A DNA stretch of 64,000 nucleotides, taken from assembly GCF_023283845.1 (NCBI RefSeq), contig NZ_JAKILC010000006.1, positions 226,700-290,699 on the forward strand, given 5' to 3'. A model generated the notes under the pieces. It was not told the DNA's origin. It did not search any database and worked only from the letters and a program-made list of their open reading frames with translations. Both the position numbers and the translations under genes were made by a program. This document shows, piece by piece, positions 39,128 through 50,448 of the stretch (its first letter is position 1; each line of letters begins with the position of its first letter). Source of the DNA: Shewanella marinintestina (GTDB taxonomy: Bacteria; Pseudomonadota; Gammaproteobacteria; Enterobacterales; Shewanellaceae).

Positions 39128-39442
39128 ATGAAGAACTTTACCTTGGCAGCATTACTTTTTGCATCGTTCATTCCAGCCACCAGCCAGGCAAATCTAGATC
39201 CGACTGAAATGGAACATATCAATGTTATTTATCGGACTCCATTTGAATATTCACTTTATCAATATACCAGCGATACGCTGCAAGCATTTAATCAGCAACT
39301 TTTGGTCGACATACATCAACAAGCGAAACAAAGCAGCCAGCAGATGGCCGAAAGCTACAGTCTCAGCGTTGCCGAAAATAACTCCGTAAATATACCAACT
39401 AAAGCCTTAGTAAAAACAATGACATTGGAGTCTGCAGAATAA
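39128..39442 (+). CDS. Small exported protein, 104 aa, unknown
   Basis: The ATG at 39128 starts a clean signal peptide (MKNFTLAALLFASFIPATSQA) behind GAGG, so the in-frame extension back to 39008 (GTG) is discarded. The mature protein (about 83 aa) is predicted helical and periplasmic, with TEMEHINVIYRTPFEYSLYQYTSDTLQAFNQQLL and a glutamine-rich middle (QQAKQSSQQMAESYSL). No motif or family is recognised. It sits alone between ubiF and miaB. Confidence 0.6.
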   Translation: MKNFTLAALLFASFIPATSQANLDPTEMEHINVIYRTPFEYSLYQYTSDTLQAFNQQLLVDIHQQAKQSSQQMAESYSLSVAENNSVNIPTKALVKTMTLESAE

Positions 39443-39537
39443 AATCACTTTATTAACGGCTAAATGCTAGCCACAGGCTGACTTAGGCGTTAAAATGTCG
39501 CGCTATTTTTTCGGTGCTTCTAGAGTGATACAGACTG

Positions 39538-40965
39538 ATGAGTAAAAAACTCCATATTAAAACTTGGGGCTGTCAAATGAATGAGTATGACTCTTCTAAG
39601 ATGGCTGATCTTCTTGACGAATACGAAGGTTACACCTTAACAGACGACGCTGAAGAAGCTGACGTACTGCTGCTGAACACTTGTTCTATTCGTGAAAAAG
39701 CACAGGAAAAGGTTTTTCATCAGCTAGGGCGCTGGAAAACATTAAAAGATAAAAAGCCAGGACTGATTATCGGGGTTGGTGGTTGTGTTGCTTCGCAAGA
39801 AGGTAAAGCAATTAAAGAGCGTGCTCAATGTGTTGACCTTATTTTTGGTCCACAAACTTTGCATCGCCTACCTGAAATGATCGACCAGATCAAAGATGGT
39901 AAAAAAGCGGTTATCGATGTGAGCTTCCCTGAAATTGAGAAGTTTGACCGTCTACCAGAGCCCCGCGCTGAAGGGCCAAGTGCATTCGTATCAATTATGG
40001 AAGGTTGCAGTAAATACTGCTCGTTCTGTGTTGTACCATACACTCGCGGAGAAGAAGTGAGCCGTCCACTAGACGATATCATTTTAGAAATAGCCCAGTT
40101 AGCAGAGCAAGGCGTGCGTGAAGTAAACCTACTAGGTCAAAACGTTAACGCATACCGTGGCGCGACTCATGACGATGAGATCTGTACTTTTGCAGAACTT
40201 TTACGTTACGTAGCTGCGATTGATGGTATTGACCGACTGCGCTTTACTACCAGCCACCCAATTGAATTCACTCAAGACATTATTGATGTGTATGAAGACA
40301 CACCAGAATTGGTGAGCTTTTTACACTTACCAGTGCAGTCTGGTTCAGATTTAATCCTGACGCAAATGAAACGTGGCCATATGGCGATCGAGTATAAATC
40401 GATTATTCGTCGCCTACGTAAAGCACGTCCTGATATTTTAATCAGCTCTGACTTTATCATTGGTTTCCCTGGTGAATCTAAGCAAGATTTTGCTGACACT
40501 ATGAAGCTGATTGAAGACATTCAGTTCGATCACAGCTTTAGTTTTATCTATAGTGCTCGTCCAGGTACGCCTGCTGCAGACTTACCAGATGACGTTAGTT
40601 TAGATGAGAAAAAAGAGCGCCTAGCGATTTTGCAAGATCGTATTACTCAACAAGCTATGCGCTACAGCCGTCACATGCTTGGGACTGTGCAACGTATCTT
40701 AGTTGAAGGTCCATCGGTTAAAAATCCAATGGAGCTTCGCGGCCGTACTGAAAACAGTCGAGTAGTTAATTTTGAAGGCTTACATGAACATATCGGTAAG
40801 TTTGTCGATGTTGAAATCGTAGACGTTTACACCAACTCACTACGTGGCGTATTTATTCGCGGCGAAAATGACATGGATCTACGCCGCAACCTGCGCCCAT
40901 CAGATATCACAGCTAAATATAAGCAAGATGATGACTTAGGTGTGACTCAATATAAGCCAGCTTGA
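39538..40965 (+). CDS. miaB: tRNA-2-methylthio-N6-dimethylallyladenosine synthase
   Basis: A radical-SAM methylthiotransferase of 475 aa that adds the 2-methylthio group to i6A37 of tRNAs reading UNN codons. The N-terminal UPF0004 domain has the three auxiliary-cluster cysteines ([35 protein letters not shown]). The radical-SAM motif CSKYCSFC lies at about 157-164. A TRAM domain closes the protein. In this window tRNA-Trp(CCA) has an A37 in the right context to be one of its substrates. Confidence 0.97.
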   Translation: MSKKLHIKTWGCQMNEYDSSKMADLLDEYEGYTLTDDAEEADVLLLNTCSIREKAQEKVFHQLGRWKTLKDKKPGLIIGVGGCVASQEGKAIKERAQCVDLIFGPQTLHRLPEMIDQIKDGKKAVIDVSFPEIEKFDRLPEPRAEGPSAFVSIMEGCSKYCSFCVVPYTRGEEVSRPLDDIILEIAQLAEQGVREVNLLGQNVNAYRGATHDDEICTFAELLRYVAAIDGIDRLRFTTSHPIEFTQDIIDVYEDTPELVSFLHLPVQSGSDLILTQMKRGHMAIEYKSIIRRLRKARPDILISSDFIIGFPGESKQDFADTMKLIEDIQFDHSFSFIYSARPGTPAADLPDDVSLDEKKERLAILQDRITQQAMRYSRHMLGTVQRILVEGPSVKNPMELRGRTENSRVVNFEGLHEHIGKFVDVEIVDVYTNSLRGVFIRGENDMDLRRNLRPSDITAKYKQDDDLGVTQYKPA

Positions 40966-40996
40966 ACGGCTTAAGCCATTATATCGAAATACGCTA

Positions 40997-41025
40997 AAGG
41001 CGGCATCCTGAGATGCCGCTTTTTT
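40997..41025 (+). terminator. Terminator of miaB
   Basis: GCGGCATC / GATGCCGC with a CTGA loop and a T-run, 32 bases after the stop. Confidence 0.88.
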
Positions 41026-41127
41026 CTTCGGTAATGCTCGCTAAAAATACCATTCGCAATTATTGAGTATGGCTCGTAAACTAGCACTATTCGCGTTTAA
41101 CCAGACCTAGATTAATGGAGTGATTTT

Positions 41128-42168
41128 TTGTCAAATAAGTTAACCACGCTCAACCTATATTTGGAGCCTGCTGAAACTCGCAGACTCGCGTCGCTTTGTG
41201 GCCCGTTTGATGACAACATTAAACAGCTAGAACGTCGTATTGGCGTTGAGATAAGCTACCGTGACAATCACTTTCAAATTGTAGGAGCCCCGCGAAACTG
41301 CTTAACTGCAAATAATCTGTTAAAAGATCTTTATATTGAAACTCAGCCGCTAAAAGGCAGTACACCAGATTTAGAGCCTGATGCAGTGCATATTGCGATT
41401 CAAGAAGCGATTGCACTGGATATGGAAGCGCCTAGAGATGAAAGCGAACTCTATATAAAGACTAAACGAGGGGTGATTAAACCACGAAACCCCAATCAAA
41501 GTGACTATGTACGTAATATTGTTAATCATGATATTACCTTTGGTATCGGCCCTGCTGGCACAGGTAAAACCTACCTAGCCGTTGCTGCCGCAGTTGATGC
41601 TCTAGAGCGCCAAGAAGTGCGCCGTATATTACTCACACGCCCAGCGGTAGAAGCCGGTGAGAAACTCGGTTTTTTACCCGGCGACTTAAGCCAAAAAGTG
41701 GATCCTTATTTACGTCCACTCTATGACGCCTTATTTGAGATGATGGGATTTGAAAAGGTTGAACGTTTAATTGAACGTAATGTCATTGAAGTCGCACCGC
41801 TTGCCTATATGCGCGGTCGTACATTAAATGATGCCTTTATTATTCTCGATGAGAGCCAAAATACCACAGTTGAGCAAATGAAAATGTTCCTGACACGTAT
41901 TGGTTTTAACTCACGAGCTGTGATCACCGGTGACATTACCCAAATAGATTTACCTAAACATCAAAAGTCTGGCCTACGCCATTCTATTGAAGTCCTTGGC
42001 GAAGTGGATGAAATCAGCTTTAACTTCTTCCAAGCTAAAGATGTTGTGCGCCACCCAGTGGTTGCAAGAATTGTCGAAGCTTATGAAGCATTCGAGCTAA
42101 AATCACAGTCAAGTAAAGGCAATAAAGATAGCCAATACCAATTACAGGAAACTGCTAACCATGAGTGA
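41128..42168 (+). CDS. ybeZ: PhoH-like ATPase (YbeZ)
   Basis: A 346-aa PhoH-family P-loop ATPase. Walker A is [22 protein letters not shown] near 138-159; [25 protein letters not shown] near 230-254 is Walker B with the family extension; an N-terminal KH-like region precedes it. The start is TTG at 41128 with GGAG 7 bases upstream. It overlaps ybeY by 8 bases, and the YbeZ-YbeY partnership in rRNA processing is known in related bacteria. Confidence 0.94.
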   Translation: MSNKLTTLNLYLEPAETRRLASLCGPFDDNIKQLERRIGVEISYRDNHFQIVGAPRNCLTANNLLKDLYIETQPLKGSTPDLEPDAVHIAIQEAIALDMEAPRDESELYIKTKRGVIKPRNPNQSDYVRNIVNHDITFGIGPAGTGKTYLAVAAAVDALERQEVRRILLTRPAVEAGEKLGFLPGDLSQKVDPYLRPLYDALFEMMGFEKVERLIERNVIEVAPLAYMRGRTLNDAFIILDESQNTTVEQMKMFLTRIGFNSRAVITGDITQIDLPKHQKSGLRHSIEVLGEVDEISFNFFQAKDVVRHPVVARIVEAYEAFELKSQSSKGNKDSQYQLQETANHE

Positions 42169-42631
42169 TAATCAGCCGATTATCGATCTTGATGTTCAAA
42201 TCGCTGTGGAAGGATTTACACTTCCTTCTTCTACAGAATTGGAACTTTGGGTAAAAACAGCAATCAGAGATACTATGAGTGAGGCCGAGTTGACGATTCG
42301 TATCGTCGAAGTCGAAGAAAGCCAATCTCTAAACAGTACATATCGAGGTAAAGATAAACCAACTAATGTGTTATCTTTCCCTTTTGAAGCTCCACCGGGC
42401 ATTGAACTATCATTATTAGGTGATTTAGTGATTTGTGCGGCGGTAGTAGAGCAAGAAGCTATTGATCAAAATAAACCCCTAATCGCACATTGGGCACACA
42501 TGGTTGTACATGGTTGTCTCCATCTGCTAGGGTATGATCATATTGAAGATGTTGAGGCTGAAGAGATGGAGTCATTAGAGACCCAACTAATTGAAAGCCT
42601 TGGTTATATTAATCCTTACAAGGAGCAATAA
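42161..42631 (+). CDS. ybeY: Endoribonuclease YbeY
   Basis: A 156-aa zinc-dependent endoribonuclease for rRNA 3'-end maturation and ribosome quality control. The metal motif is [18 protein letters not shown] near 110-127 (HGxLHLxGYDH). [20 protein letters not shown] near 52-71 is the second family block. It overlaps the 3' end of ybeZ and is 27 bp upstream of corC. Confidence 0.96.
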   Translation: MSDNQPIIDLDVQIAVEGFTLPSSTELELWVKTAIRDTMSEAELTIRIVEVEESQSLNSTYRGKDKPTNVLSFPFEAPPGIELSLLGDLVICAAVVEQEAIDQNKPLIAHWAHMVVHGCLHLLGYDHIEDVEAEEMESLETQLIESLGYINPYKEQ

Positions 42632-42658
42632 TTGGCTCATTTGAGCCAGGAAAACACT

Positions 42659-43540
42659 ATGAGTGACGATATCCCACCGAGTACTAACGCCTCTAAGAAG
42701 GGCTGGTTAGACAAAGTAAGTCAGTTGTTCCAGGGCGAACCGAAAAATCGCGAAGACTTAGTAGACGTAATTCACGATGCAGAACTGCGTGAAGTGATTA
42801 GCGTAGACACTCGCGAAATGATTAAAGGTGTTTTAGAAGTTTCCGATCTACGTGTACGGGATATTATGATCCCACGCGCACAGATTGTGGCTATCCAAAT
42901 TGACGACACTGTAGAAGAAGTATTATCTACCGTGATAGGTTCAGCACACTCCCGTTTTCCAGTAGTCAATGAAGACAAAGATCATATCGAAGGCATTTTG
43001 CTTGCGAAAGATTTGCTTCAGTATGGCTTTAAAAACAACGAGCAGCCATTTGAGTTACGTCAAGTGATTCGACCTGCAGTTGTTGTTCCTGAAAGTAAGC
43101 GTGTTGATGTCTTACTAAAAGAATTCCGTTCTCAGCGATACCACATGGCGATAGTCGTCGATGAGTATGGCGGAGTATCTGGTTTGGTAACCATTGAAGA
43201 TATCCTCGAAGAGATTGTTGGCGATATTGAAGATGAATTTGATCATGACTCTTCTGAAGAGACTGAAATCAAACAAGTTGCTAAACAAGTATATATGGTG
43301 AAAGCACTAACGCCTATTGACGACTTCAATGAGGCTTTTGGTACTGAGTTTAGCGACGAAGAGTTCGATACTGTTGGTGGTATGGTGTCCCATGCATTTG
43401 GTCATCTACCTGAACGTGACGAAAAAGTCATGATCCAAGATATTGAATTTAAAGTTGTTAGCGCTGATACCCGTCGCTTAATCCAACTACGAGTAAAGTT
43501 CCCTGATAACGCTCATGGCAATGATGAGTCGGTTGCTTAG
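42659..43540 (+). CDS. corC: CorC/HlyC family CBS-domain protein (YbeX)
   Basis: A 293-aa cytoplasmic protein with two CBS domains ([25 protein letters not shown] and [32 protein letters not shown]) and a C-terminal CorC/HlyC transporter-associated domain. It is linked to magnesium/cobalt homeostasis and, in E. coli, to ribosome metabolism. The ATG at 42659 (MSDDIPPS) with AGGA 7 bases upstream aligns with E. coli CorC (MSDDNSHS); a TTG 27 bases earlier is less likely. Confidence 0.94.
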   Translation: MSDDIPPSTNASKKGWLDKVSQLFQGEPKNREDLVDVIHDAELREVISVDTREMIKGVLEVSDLRVRDIMIPRAQIVAIQIDDTVEEVLSTVIGSAHSRFPVVNEDKDHIEGILLAKDLLQYGFKNNEQPFELRQVIRPAVVVPESKRVDVLLKEFRSQRYHMAIVVDEYGGVSGLVTIEDILEEIVGDIEDEFDHDSSEETEIKQVAKQVYMVKALTPIDDFNEAFGTEFSDEEFDTVGGMVSHAFGHLPERDEKVMIQDIEFKVVSADTRRLIQLRVKFPDNAHGNDESVA

Positions 43541-43578
43541 CAACTAAATTAGTTATCACGACCCAATGATGAGGCTGT

Positions 43579-45114
43579 ATGCTGAATAAACTTCGGGCAT
43601 TAGCCCATCATCCGCGCTCGAAAATGGTGCTAGCCTATGCGGCTGGCGCCACTACTGCGCTCTCTTTTGCTCCTTATTCTATTTGGCCTTTGTACCTTGT
43701 AGCATTAGCTTTTGTTGTACATCAAAGTAGTAACTTAACACCTAAACAAGCATTTAAATACTGGTTAGGCTTTGGCTTTGGTTGTTTCTCCGTTGGCATA
43801 AGCTGGGTCCATGTCAGTATGGATACCTATGGCGGTATGCCACTTGTCGCCTCTATAGCCTTAATGGCATTACTTGCACTGTATCTAGCACTTTACCCTG
43901 CCCTTGCAGGTTATTTGATGCAAAAGCTTGCCCCAAAAACATCGCTACTGCGTAATTTACTGGTATTCCCTGCACTTTGGACAATAACTGAATGGCTACG
44001 TGGTTGGGTACTCACCGGTTTTCCTTGGTTGTGGGCTGGTTATAGTCAAACTGAAGGACCATTAAAGCCTATCGCTTCGATGTTTGGCACCTTAGGTTTG
44101 AGCTTTATTATTGCTTTACTAGCAGGCGCTTTAGCCATGTTAGCAGTTAAACGCTGGCAAAGTTTAGCCGTAGCAGTGCCAATGTTGGCTACGCTGACGC
44201 TGATCGCACCAATGACCTCTCAAGTCGAGCCTAACGGCGAAACCATCAAAGTTGCATTGGTTCAAGGAAACATTCCCCAAAGCATGAAATGGGAGCCAGA
44301 TGCTCTATGGCCAACTATGCTCAAATATATGGATCTATCACGGCCAGAACTGCTCGAAAGCGACCTCGTGATTTGGCCAGAAGCGGCTATTCCTGCGCCA
44401 GAATATATGGTGCAAGACTTTCTCGATAATGCGAATAAAGTTGCTAACTTAAACAATACGGCCATTATTACAGGCATTATTAGCCATCGTGCTAATGATT
44501 TTTATAACTCATTAATTGTTTTAGGTAATTACAACTACAAGCAACAATCTGAGGCTGATTATTTAGGTGATGGTAGTAATGAATTTAAAAAGCATCACTT
44601 ACTTCCAATTGGTGAGTTTGTGCCGCTAGAGTCACTGTTGCGACCTTTAGCACCCTTTTTTAATCTTCCGATGTCATCATTTGCTAGAGGCGACTTTACT
44701 CAACCTAACCTCAACGCAGTTGGTCACCAAATATCACCCGCTATTTGTTACGAAATCGCTTTTCCTGAGCAGCTGCGCGCCAATATGAATGACAATACAG
44801 ACCTGTTAATGACAGTGTCTAATGACGCCTGGTTCGGTACCTCGAATGGTCCATTACAGCATATGGAAATAGCGCAAATGCGCTCAGTAGAGTTAGGTCG
44901 CCCATTAGTGCGAGCCACCAATAACGGCGTAACCGCGGTTGTTGATGAGCAAGGCAACATTACCGATAGCCTGCCACAATTTGAGGCTGGTGTATTAGTA
45001 GCGGACATTAAACTCATGAAAGGACACACGTTATTTACAACTTTAGGACAATGGCCAGTATTGATATTGAGCTTCTTACTTGCATTTGCCGCATTTATTA
45101 GAAGTAAACAATAA
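43579..45114 (+). CDS. lnt: Apolipoprotein N-acyltransferase
   Basis: It adds the third acyl chain to lipoproteins in the inner membrane. The 511-aa protein has about six N-terminal helices, then a nitrilase-type domain with catalytic Glu in WPEAAIPAPEYM, Lys in FKKHHLLPIGEFVP and Cys in ICYEIAFPEQL. A last helix anchors the C-terminus. The stop codon shares one base with the pilin gene ATG (TAATG at 45112-45116). Confidence 0.95.
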   Translation: MLNKLRALAHHPRSKMVLAYAAGATTALSFAPYSIWPLYLVALAFVVHQSSNLTPKQAFKYWLGFGFGCFSVGISWVHVSMDTYGGMPLVASIALMALLALYLALYPALAGYLMQKLAPKTSLLRNLLVFPALWTITEWLRGWVLTGFPWLWAGYSQTEGPLKPIASMFGTLGLSFIIALLAGALAMLAVKRWQSLAVAVPMLATLTLIAPMTSQVEPNGETIKVALVQGNIPQSMKWEPDALWPTMLKYMDLSRPELLESDLVIWPEAAIPAPEYMVQDFLDNANKVANLNNTAIITGIISHRANDFYNSLIVLGNYNYKQQSEADYLGDGSNEFKKHHLLPIGEFVPLESLLRPLAPFFNLPMSSFARGDFTQPNLNAVGHQISPAICYEIAFPEQLRANMNDNTDLLMTVSNDAWFGTSNGPLQHMEIAQMRSVELGRPLVRATNNGVTAVVDEQGNITDSLPQFEAGVLVADIKLMKGHTLFTTLGQWPVLILSFLLAFAAFIRSKQ

Positions 45115-45605
45115 TGATAAAAACCTCACTGACTAAAGGATTTACGCTGATTGAGTTGGTTGTTGTGATTATTATCCTCGGCATTTTAGCCAGTGTTGCA
45201 GCACCTAAATTCATCAATTTATCGAGCGAAGCAAGAAGCGAAGCTATTGAGCAGATTAAAGCCAGTAGCCAAACAGCTAATCAATTTGCCTATGCCAAAT
45301 CGCAAATACCGGGAACAGCAATAAAACCACATGCCTACCGTAACGATATCGTAGACATCGATCTGGACGGCGATGGTAGCTTTGAAACTCGCTTACTTTC
45401 AGGATACGTAGATAACACTCACATTGATAAGCTCCTCGAGCTTGATGATATTTTCATCATTGAAGAGCAAGGAGTGAACTTCACCTATATCGGTTATGAT
45501 GACGATGATGATAACAAGGTCAGTGACGATCTCTGTTACTTTAGATATCAACAAGCTACAGCTAATAGTTCACCGGTTTATTTAACTGTCAACGATGGTT
45601 GCTAA
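45114..45605 (+). CDS. Type IV pilin-like protein with MSHA-type N-terminus
   Basis: A 163-aa prepilin. TSLTKGFTLIELVVVIIIL shows the leader, the prepilin peptidase site after KG, the N-methylated Phe and Glu5. The next residues (LGILASVAAPKFINLSSEAR) match MshA-type pilins. The globular part carries DIDLDGDGSFET, a calcium-loop-like motif, and an acidic run YDDDDDNK; the last 25 residues hold two cysteines (DDLCYFRYQ ... NDGC) in the position of the pilin disulfide loop. It overlaps lnt by one base, so it is probably translated from the same mRNA; no other pilus gene is near. It could be a minor pilin of the MSHA or T2SS systems encoded elsewhere. Confidence 0.85.
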   Translation: MIKTSLTKGFTLIELVVVIIILGILASVAAPKFINLSSEARSEAIEQIKASSQTANQFAYAKSQIPGTAIKPHAYRNDIVDIDLDGDGSFETRLLSGYVDNTHIDKLLELDDIFIIEEQGVNFTYIGYDDDDDNKVSDDLCYFRYQQATANSSPVYLTVNDGC

Positions 45606-45615
45606 AAGCAACAAA

Positions 45616-45641
45616 ATAGCGACACCCTGAGGTGTCGCTAT
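45616..45641. terminator. Bidirectional hairpin between pilin gene and ybeL
   Basis: ATAGCGACACC / GGTGTCGCTAT with a CTGA loop. The minus strand continues with TATTTTGTT, giving a better tail for the leftward ybeL than for the rightward gene. Confidence 0.7.
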
Positions 45642-45688
45642 CGGCGGTTAATTGCAAAACCAAGTAAGATTAACCGTATCGTTCGCAA

Positions 45689-46189
45689 CTATGGCGCTAA
45701 AGCTTCTCGGGTAAACTCGTTATTATCGCACTCAGTACAGTCCGATAATATTCCAGGGAACGCCACTTTCGACTCATGTCCGCACGCTGTACATACCATA
45801 GTACCTTGGCCAACAATCTCACCACTTTCGTAATAGCCATGATGTTTAAAGTCTTGTGCAACCTCATGCCACTCAACCTGACTACGGTCGGTAATTTCGC
45901 TTAACCAGCGCCATAACGTATTTTCTACCGTGATGACGGTTGGGCTGTGGCTTAAATCGTTGGCATTTTGCTCTTGTAAGAAACTAGCAATGTCACGTTT
46001 TAAAAATTGTTCGACTAAAGCCAGCTCTTCTTCCTTTGCCTGCTGCTTTATTGCCAAGTATTGTTTACTAGCTTGAACCTGACTATACAAACTCTTTACA
46101 GTCAAAGAGTTATCGTCATTGTATTGAGTTTTAATGTGCTCAATTAGTGCTTCATACAGCGAAAGTAATGCGCTACTTTGGTCACTCAT
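45689..46189 (-). CDS. ybeL: YbeL-type zinc-ribbon protein (DUF1451)
   Basis: A 166-aa cytoplasmic protein. The N-terminal 115 residues are helical; LWRWLSEITDRSQVEWHEVAQDFKHHGYYESGEIVG matches E. coli YbeL (ITDKTQLEWREVFQDLNHHG). The C-terminal zinc ribbon has CTACGH near 133 and CTECDN near 152. Function unknown. It is divergent from leuS, the same neighbourhood as in E. coli. Confidence 0.87.
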   Translation of the reverse strand: MSDQSSALLSLYEALIEHIKTQYNDDNSLTVKSLYSQVQASKQYLAIKQQAKEEELALVEQFLKRDIASFLQEQNANDLSHSPTVITVENTLWRWLSEITDRSQVEWHEVAQDFKHHGYYESGEIVGQGTMVCTACGHESKVAFPGILSDCTECDNNEFTREALAP

Positions 46190-46309
46190 GGTAAATACTC
46201 CTTCAACGAACCTTTTTAATGACTCACTTCTAGTTTATTCTATGTCGATATAACTCGCGCTGATATAGCGCTAGATCAAACAATGGGCGGCATGGCCGGA
46301 AATAGATTG

Positions 46310-48889
46310 ATGCAAGAGCAATATACTCCTTCAGAAATTGAAGCTAAAGTGCAGCAGCACTGGCAAGACACGAAAACATTTGAAGTTACCGAAGACGAAA
46401 GCAAAGAAAAGTATTATTGCCTTTCTATGTTCCCGTACCCGTCAGGCCGGCTACACATGGGTCACGTACGTAACTACACCATAGGCGATGTAGTGTCTCG
46501 TTACCAACGCCTGCAAGGTAAAAATGTGCTTCAACCTATTGGTTGGGACTCTTTCGGTCTGCCTGCTGAAAACGCTGCTATTAAAAATAGCACCGCGCCT
46601 GCACCTTGGACATACGAAAACATTGACTACATGAAGAACCAGCTAAAAATGCTTGGTTTCGGTTATGACTGGTCACGTGAAATTGCTACTTGTACGCCAG
46701 AGTACTATCGCTGGGAACAGTGGTTCTTCACTAAGCTTTATGAAAAAGGTCTAGTTTACAAGAAGACCTCTTCAGTTAACTGGTGTCCAAACGACGAAAC
46801 GGTTCTTGCTAATGAGCAGGTTATCGACGGTTGCTGCTGGCGCTGTGATACCACTGTTGAGCAAAAAGAGATCCCACAGTGGTTCATTAAAATCACTGAG
46901 TACGCAGAAGAGCTACTTAACGATATTGACACGTTAGAAGAGTGGCCAGAGCAAGTTAAGACCATGCAGCGTAACTGGATTGGTCGTAGTGAAGGCATCG
47001 AGATGACGTTCCAGGTTGCTAACAGCGACCAGAGCTTTGATATCTACACCACTCGCCCTGACACTGTAATGGGCGTGACTTATGTTGCTATTGCTGCTGC
47101 CCACCCATTAGCAGAGCAAGCGGCTGCCAATAACCCAGCTTTGGTTGAGTTTATTGAAGAGTGTAAGAACGCTGATACCACTGAAGCTGCTATGGCTGCA
47201 ATGGAAAAGAAAGGTGTTGCTACAGGTCTTAATGCTATCCACCCAATCACTGGCAAAGAAGTGCCAATTTGGGTAGGTAACTTCGTACTAATGAACTACG
47301 GTACTGGCGCAGTGATGTCGGTTCCTGCTCACGACCAACGTGACTACGAGTTTGCTAAAAAGTACGGTCTAAACATCGAAGCCGTTGTTAAGCCAGCTGA
47401 CGGCGAAGTTGATATTAGCGAAGAAGCATACACAGACAAAGGTGTACTGTTTAACTCTGCTGAGTTTGATGGATTAGATTTCCAAGCTGCATTTGATGCA
47501 ATCGATGCCAAGCTAACTGCTGAAGGCAAAGGTAAGCGTCAAGTGAACTTCCGTCTACGCGATTGGGGTGTTTCACGTCAGCGTTACTGGGGTGCACCAA
47601 TTCCAATGGTGACTTTAGCTGATGGCACTGTGATGCCAACCCCTGAAGACCAACTCCCCGTTATTTTGCCTGAAGATGTGGTCATGGATGGTATCCAAAG
47701 CCCAATCAAAGCAGATAAAGAGTGGGCTAAGACCACGATTAATGGCCAAGAAGCTTTCCGCGAAACTGATACCTTTGATACCTTTATGGAATCATCTTGG
47801 TACTACGCGCGCTACTGTAGCCCACATGCAGATGAAATGCTGGATCCTGCAAAAGCTAACTACTGGTTACCAGTAGATCAGTATATTGGGGGTATCGAGC
47901 ATGCTTGTATGCACCTATTGTACTTCCGCTTCTTCCATAAGCTACTGCGTGACACAGGCCTAGTGAACTCTAATGAGCCAGCTAAGCGTCTACTAACTCA
48001 AGGTATGGTATTGGCAGATGCTTACTACTACAACAATGAGAAAGGCGCACGAGTATGGGTTGCCCCATCAGATGTCACAGTATTAGAAACTGACGACAAA
48101 GGCCGTACGGTTAAAGCCGTAGACAGCGATGGCCATGAACTGGTTTACACCGGCATGAGCAAGATGTCTAAGTCTAAAAACAATGGTATCGACCCTCAAG
48201 AGATGGTTGATAAGTACGGCGCTGATACCGTTCGTCTATTTATGATGTTTGCTGCACCACCAGAGCTGACACTTGAATGGCAGGAATCTAGCGTTGAAGG
48301 TGCACATCGTTTTATTAAGCGTTTGTGGAAAACTGCACACGATCATATTGCTACAGGTCCAACTGCAGAGCTTGACGTTAAGTCACTAAACGCCGCTCAA
48401 AAAGAACTACGTCGCGAGCTACATAAGACAATTGCTAAAGTAGGCGATGATATTGAGCGTCGTCAGATGTTCAACACCGCAATTGCATCTGTCATGGAGC
48501 TAATGAACCGTCTGCAAAAAGCACCTACAGAAACAGAGCAAGATAAAGCACTTATGCAAGAAGCTTTGAACGCTGTGGTACGTTTGCTTTACCCAATCAT
48601 TCCACACACTTGTTTTAGTCTTTGGAATGAACTGGGCAACCAAGGCGCAATTGAAGATGTACTTTGGCCTGAAGTTGACGAGTCTGCACTAGTAGAAGAC
48701 AGCAAGCTAATCATCGTTCAAGTAAACGGTAAACTGCGCGCAAAAATCACTGTTGCTGCTGATGCGAGCAAAGAAGAAGTTGAGGCTGCCGGTATGGCTG
48801 AAGAAGGTGTGATTAAACACACCGAAGGCAAAACCGTTCGCAAAGTTATCTACGTACCGGGCAAACTGCTCAACATCGTGGCTAACTAA
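46310..48889 (+). CDS. leuS: Leucyl-tRNA synthetase
   Basis: A class I synthetase of 859 aa. The HIGH motif is in [18 protein letters not shown] near 44-61, an editing domain (CP1) spans about 225-415 with [21 protein letters not shown], and KMSKS is in [15 protein letters not shown] near 615. The ATG at 46310 gives [13 protein letters not shown], matching E. coli MQEQYRPEEIESK; the longer reading from 46283 adds nine unrelated residues. First gene of the long rightward block; the charged substrate includes the five tRNA-Leu(UAG) in this window. Confidence 0.97.
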   Translation: MQEQYTPSEIEAKVQQHWQDTKTFEVTEDESKEKYYCLSMFPYPSGRLHMGHVRNYTIGDVVSRYQRLQGKNVLQPIGWDSFGLPAENAAIKNSTAPAPWTYENIDYMKNQLKMLGFGYDWSREIATCTPEYYRWEQWFFTKLYEKGLVYKKTSSVNWCPNDETVLANEQVIDGCCWRCDTTVEQKEIPQWFIKITEYAEELLNDIDTLEEWPEQVKTMQRNWIGRSEGIEMTFQVANSDQSFDIYTTRPDTVMGVTYVAIAAAHPLAEQAAANNPALVEFIEECKNADTTEAAMAAMEKKGVATGLNAIHPITGKEVPIWVGNFVLMNYGTGAVMSVPAHDQRDYEFAKKYGLNIEAVVKPADGEVDISEEAYTDKGVLFNSAEFDGLDFQAAFDAIDAKLTAEGKGKRQVNFRLRDWGVSRQRYWGAPIPMVTLADGTVMPTPEDQLPVILPEDVVMDGIQSPIKADKEWAKTTINGQEAFRETDTFDTFMESSWYYARYCSPHADEMLDPAKANYWLPVDQYIGGIEHACMHLLYFRFFHKLLRDTGLVNSNEPAKRLLTQGMVLADAYYYNNEKGARVWVAPSDVTVLETDDKGRTVKAVDSDGHELVYTGMSKMSKSKNNGIDPQEMVDKYGADTVRLFMMFAAPPELTLEWQESSVEGAHRFIKRLWKTAHDHIATGPTAELDVKSLNAAQKELRRELHKTIAKVGDDIERRQMFNTAIASVMELMNRLQKAPTETEQDKALMQEALNAVVRLLYPIIPHTCFSLWNELGNQGAIEDVLWPEVDESALVEDSKLIIVQVNGKLRAKITVAADASKEEVEAAGMAEEGVIKHTEGKTVRKVIYVPGKLLNIVAN

Positions 48890-48922
48890 TCCTTCTAAAA
48901 CAAGGAAGACAAATCAAAGCTT

Positions 48923-49417
48923 ATGCTAATTAAACGCATACTTTTAGCAACCTTGGCACTGAGCGTATTGCTTAGCGCCGGTTGCGGCTTTAGATTACAG
49001 GGCAGCTACTCTATTCCAGAGCAGCTGCAAACCTTGAGTCTAAGTAGCCAAGACGAATATAGCGAACTGACACGCTTAGTGCGTGAACGACTTCGCTTAA
49101 ACAGTATTGCTGTTGTCGCACCTAGCGATGATATTCCCGCACTACGCATTATCAATGACTCTCTAGATCGTTCAACCTTGTCAATCTACCCAACCGGTAA
49201 TGTTGCAGAGTATGAACTTATCTATCAGGTGAGTTTTGCCGTACAGCTACCAGAGGCTGAATCTCAGCGTTTTGATGTCGCAATCCATCGTGACTATCTT
49301 GACGATCCGCGTACCGCTTTAGCAAAAAGCCGTGAAATGGAACTATTGCTAAAAGAGATGCGTATCCAAGCTGCCGACAGAATTGTTCAAACTCTGGCTT
49401 CCACCGAGGTTAATTAA
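48923..49417 (+). CDS. lptE: LPS-assembly lipoprotein LptE
   Basis: A 164-aa outer-membrane lipoprotein that plugs the LptD barrel. The lipobox is LSAGC (Cys21). GFRLQGSYSIPEQLQTLSLSSQDEYSELTRLVRERLRLN follows, a typical LptE sequence. It lies 33 bp after leuS and shares one base with holA. Confidence 0.93.
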   Translation: MLIKRILLATLALSVLLSAGCGFRLQGSYSIPEQLQTLSLSSQDEYSELTRLVRERLRLNSIAVVAPSDDIPALRIINDSLDRSTLSIYPTGNVAEYELIYQVSFAVQLPEAESQRFDVAIHRDYLDDPRTALAKSREMELLLKEMRIQAADRIVQTLASTEVN

Positions 49418-50448
49418 TGCGGGTCTACCCAGATCAGCTATCGCGTCAACTTGCTCCATTGCCTCAGTGTTGCCTCATATTTGGTGACGATCCGTGGTTA
49501 TGTGAGCAAAGTCGTGCCGCACTTCATGCTGAAGCCAAACGCCAAGGCTTTGAGGAAAAAATCCAATTAACCCAAGAAACAGGCTTTAGTTGGAACGACC
49601 TTTATGAGCAGTGGCAGGCGATGAGCTTATTCTCAAGTCGCCGCATTATTGAATTAACGCTTCCCCAAGCCAAGCCAGGGACTGATGGCAGCGCTATGCT
49701 GCAAACATTAATGCAGATGGACAATCCAGACGTATTACTGATCTTAACCGGTCCCAAACTGGCTGCAGAGCAAACAAAGAGTAAATGGTTTAAGAGTCTC
49801 GATGCGAAGGGAGTTTATGTTCCTTGTACCACGCCAGAAGGCAGCCAATTTCAACGTTGGCTTGACAACCGTATAAACCACTATGGTTTATCATTGGCCC
49901 GCGATCCACGAGAAATGCTGTTTGCTCTTTACGAGGGGAATTTACTGGCTGCTGATCAAGCATTGCAACTATTGCAATTACTCAGTCCAAATGACCCCAT
50001 TAGCTGTGAGCAACTAGAACAGTACTTTGAAGATCAATCTCGTTTCAGTGTGTTTCAACTGACCGATGCCATGCTCAATAACCAACAAGACAAGGCACAA
50101 CATATTCTTTCACAACTTAAGAGTGAAGGAGTAGCCATGCCAATTATCTTATGGTCATTGTTTAAAGAGCTAGCGGTATTACTGCAATTAAAAACAGCGT
50201 TAAATAATCGTGAATCACTGCAAGGCCTTTGGAGCAAGCTGCGTATTTGGGACAAGCGTAAACCTATTTATCAAAATGCGCTTAATCGCCTTGAGCTAGC
50301 CCATATTGAAACTCTTCTCGCTGGTGCTTCGGCTATTGAGCTTAAACTCAAACAACAAGGTATTGAAGATTGGACAGGCTTTAGTCACTTGAGTTTACTG
50401 TTTGATCCACGTGCCCACGCTAAGCTTGCGCATATCGTATTAGACTAA
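49417..50448 (+). CDS. holA: DNA polymerase III delta subunit
   Basis: The clamp-loader delta subunit, 343 aa, cytoplasmic. [36 protein letters not shown] and [19 protein letters not shown] near 71-89 match the family, with the C-terminal collar domain [23 protein letters not shown] region near 245-265. Overlaps both lptE and nadD by one base. Confidence 0.94.
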   Translation: MRVYPDQLSRQLAPLPQCCLIFGDDPWLCEQSRAALHAEAKRQGFEEKIQLTQETGFSWNDLYEQWQAMSLFSSRRIIELTLPQAKPGTDGSAMLQTLMQMDNPDVLLILTGPKLAAEQTKSKWFKSLDAKGVYVPCTTPEGSQFQRWLDNRINHYGLSLARDPREMLFALYEGNLLAADQALQLLQLLSPNDPISCEQLEQYFEDQSRFSVFQLTDAMLNNQQDKAQHILSQLKSEGVAMPIILWSLFKELAVLLQLKTALNNRESLQGLWSKLRIWDKRKPIYQNALNRLELAHIETLLAGASAIELKLKQQGIEDWTGFSHLSLLFDPRAHAKLAHIVLD

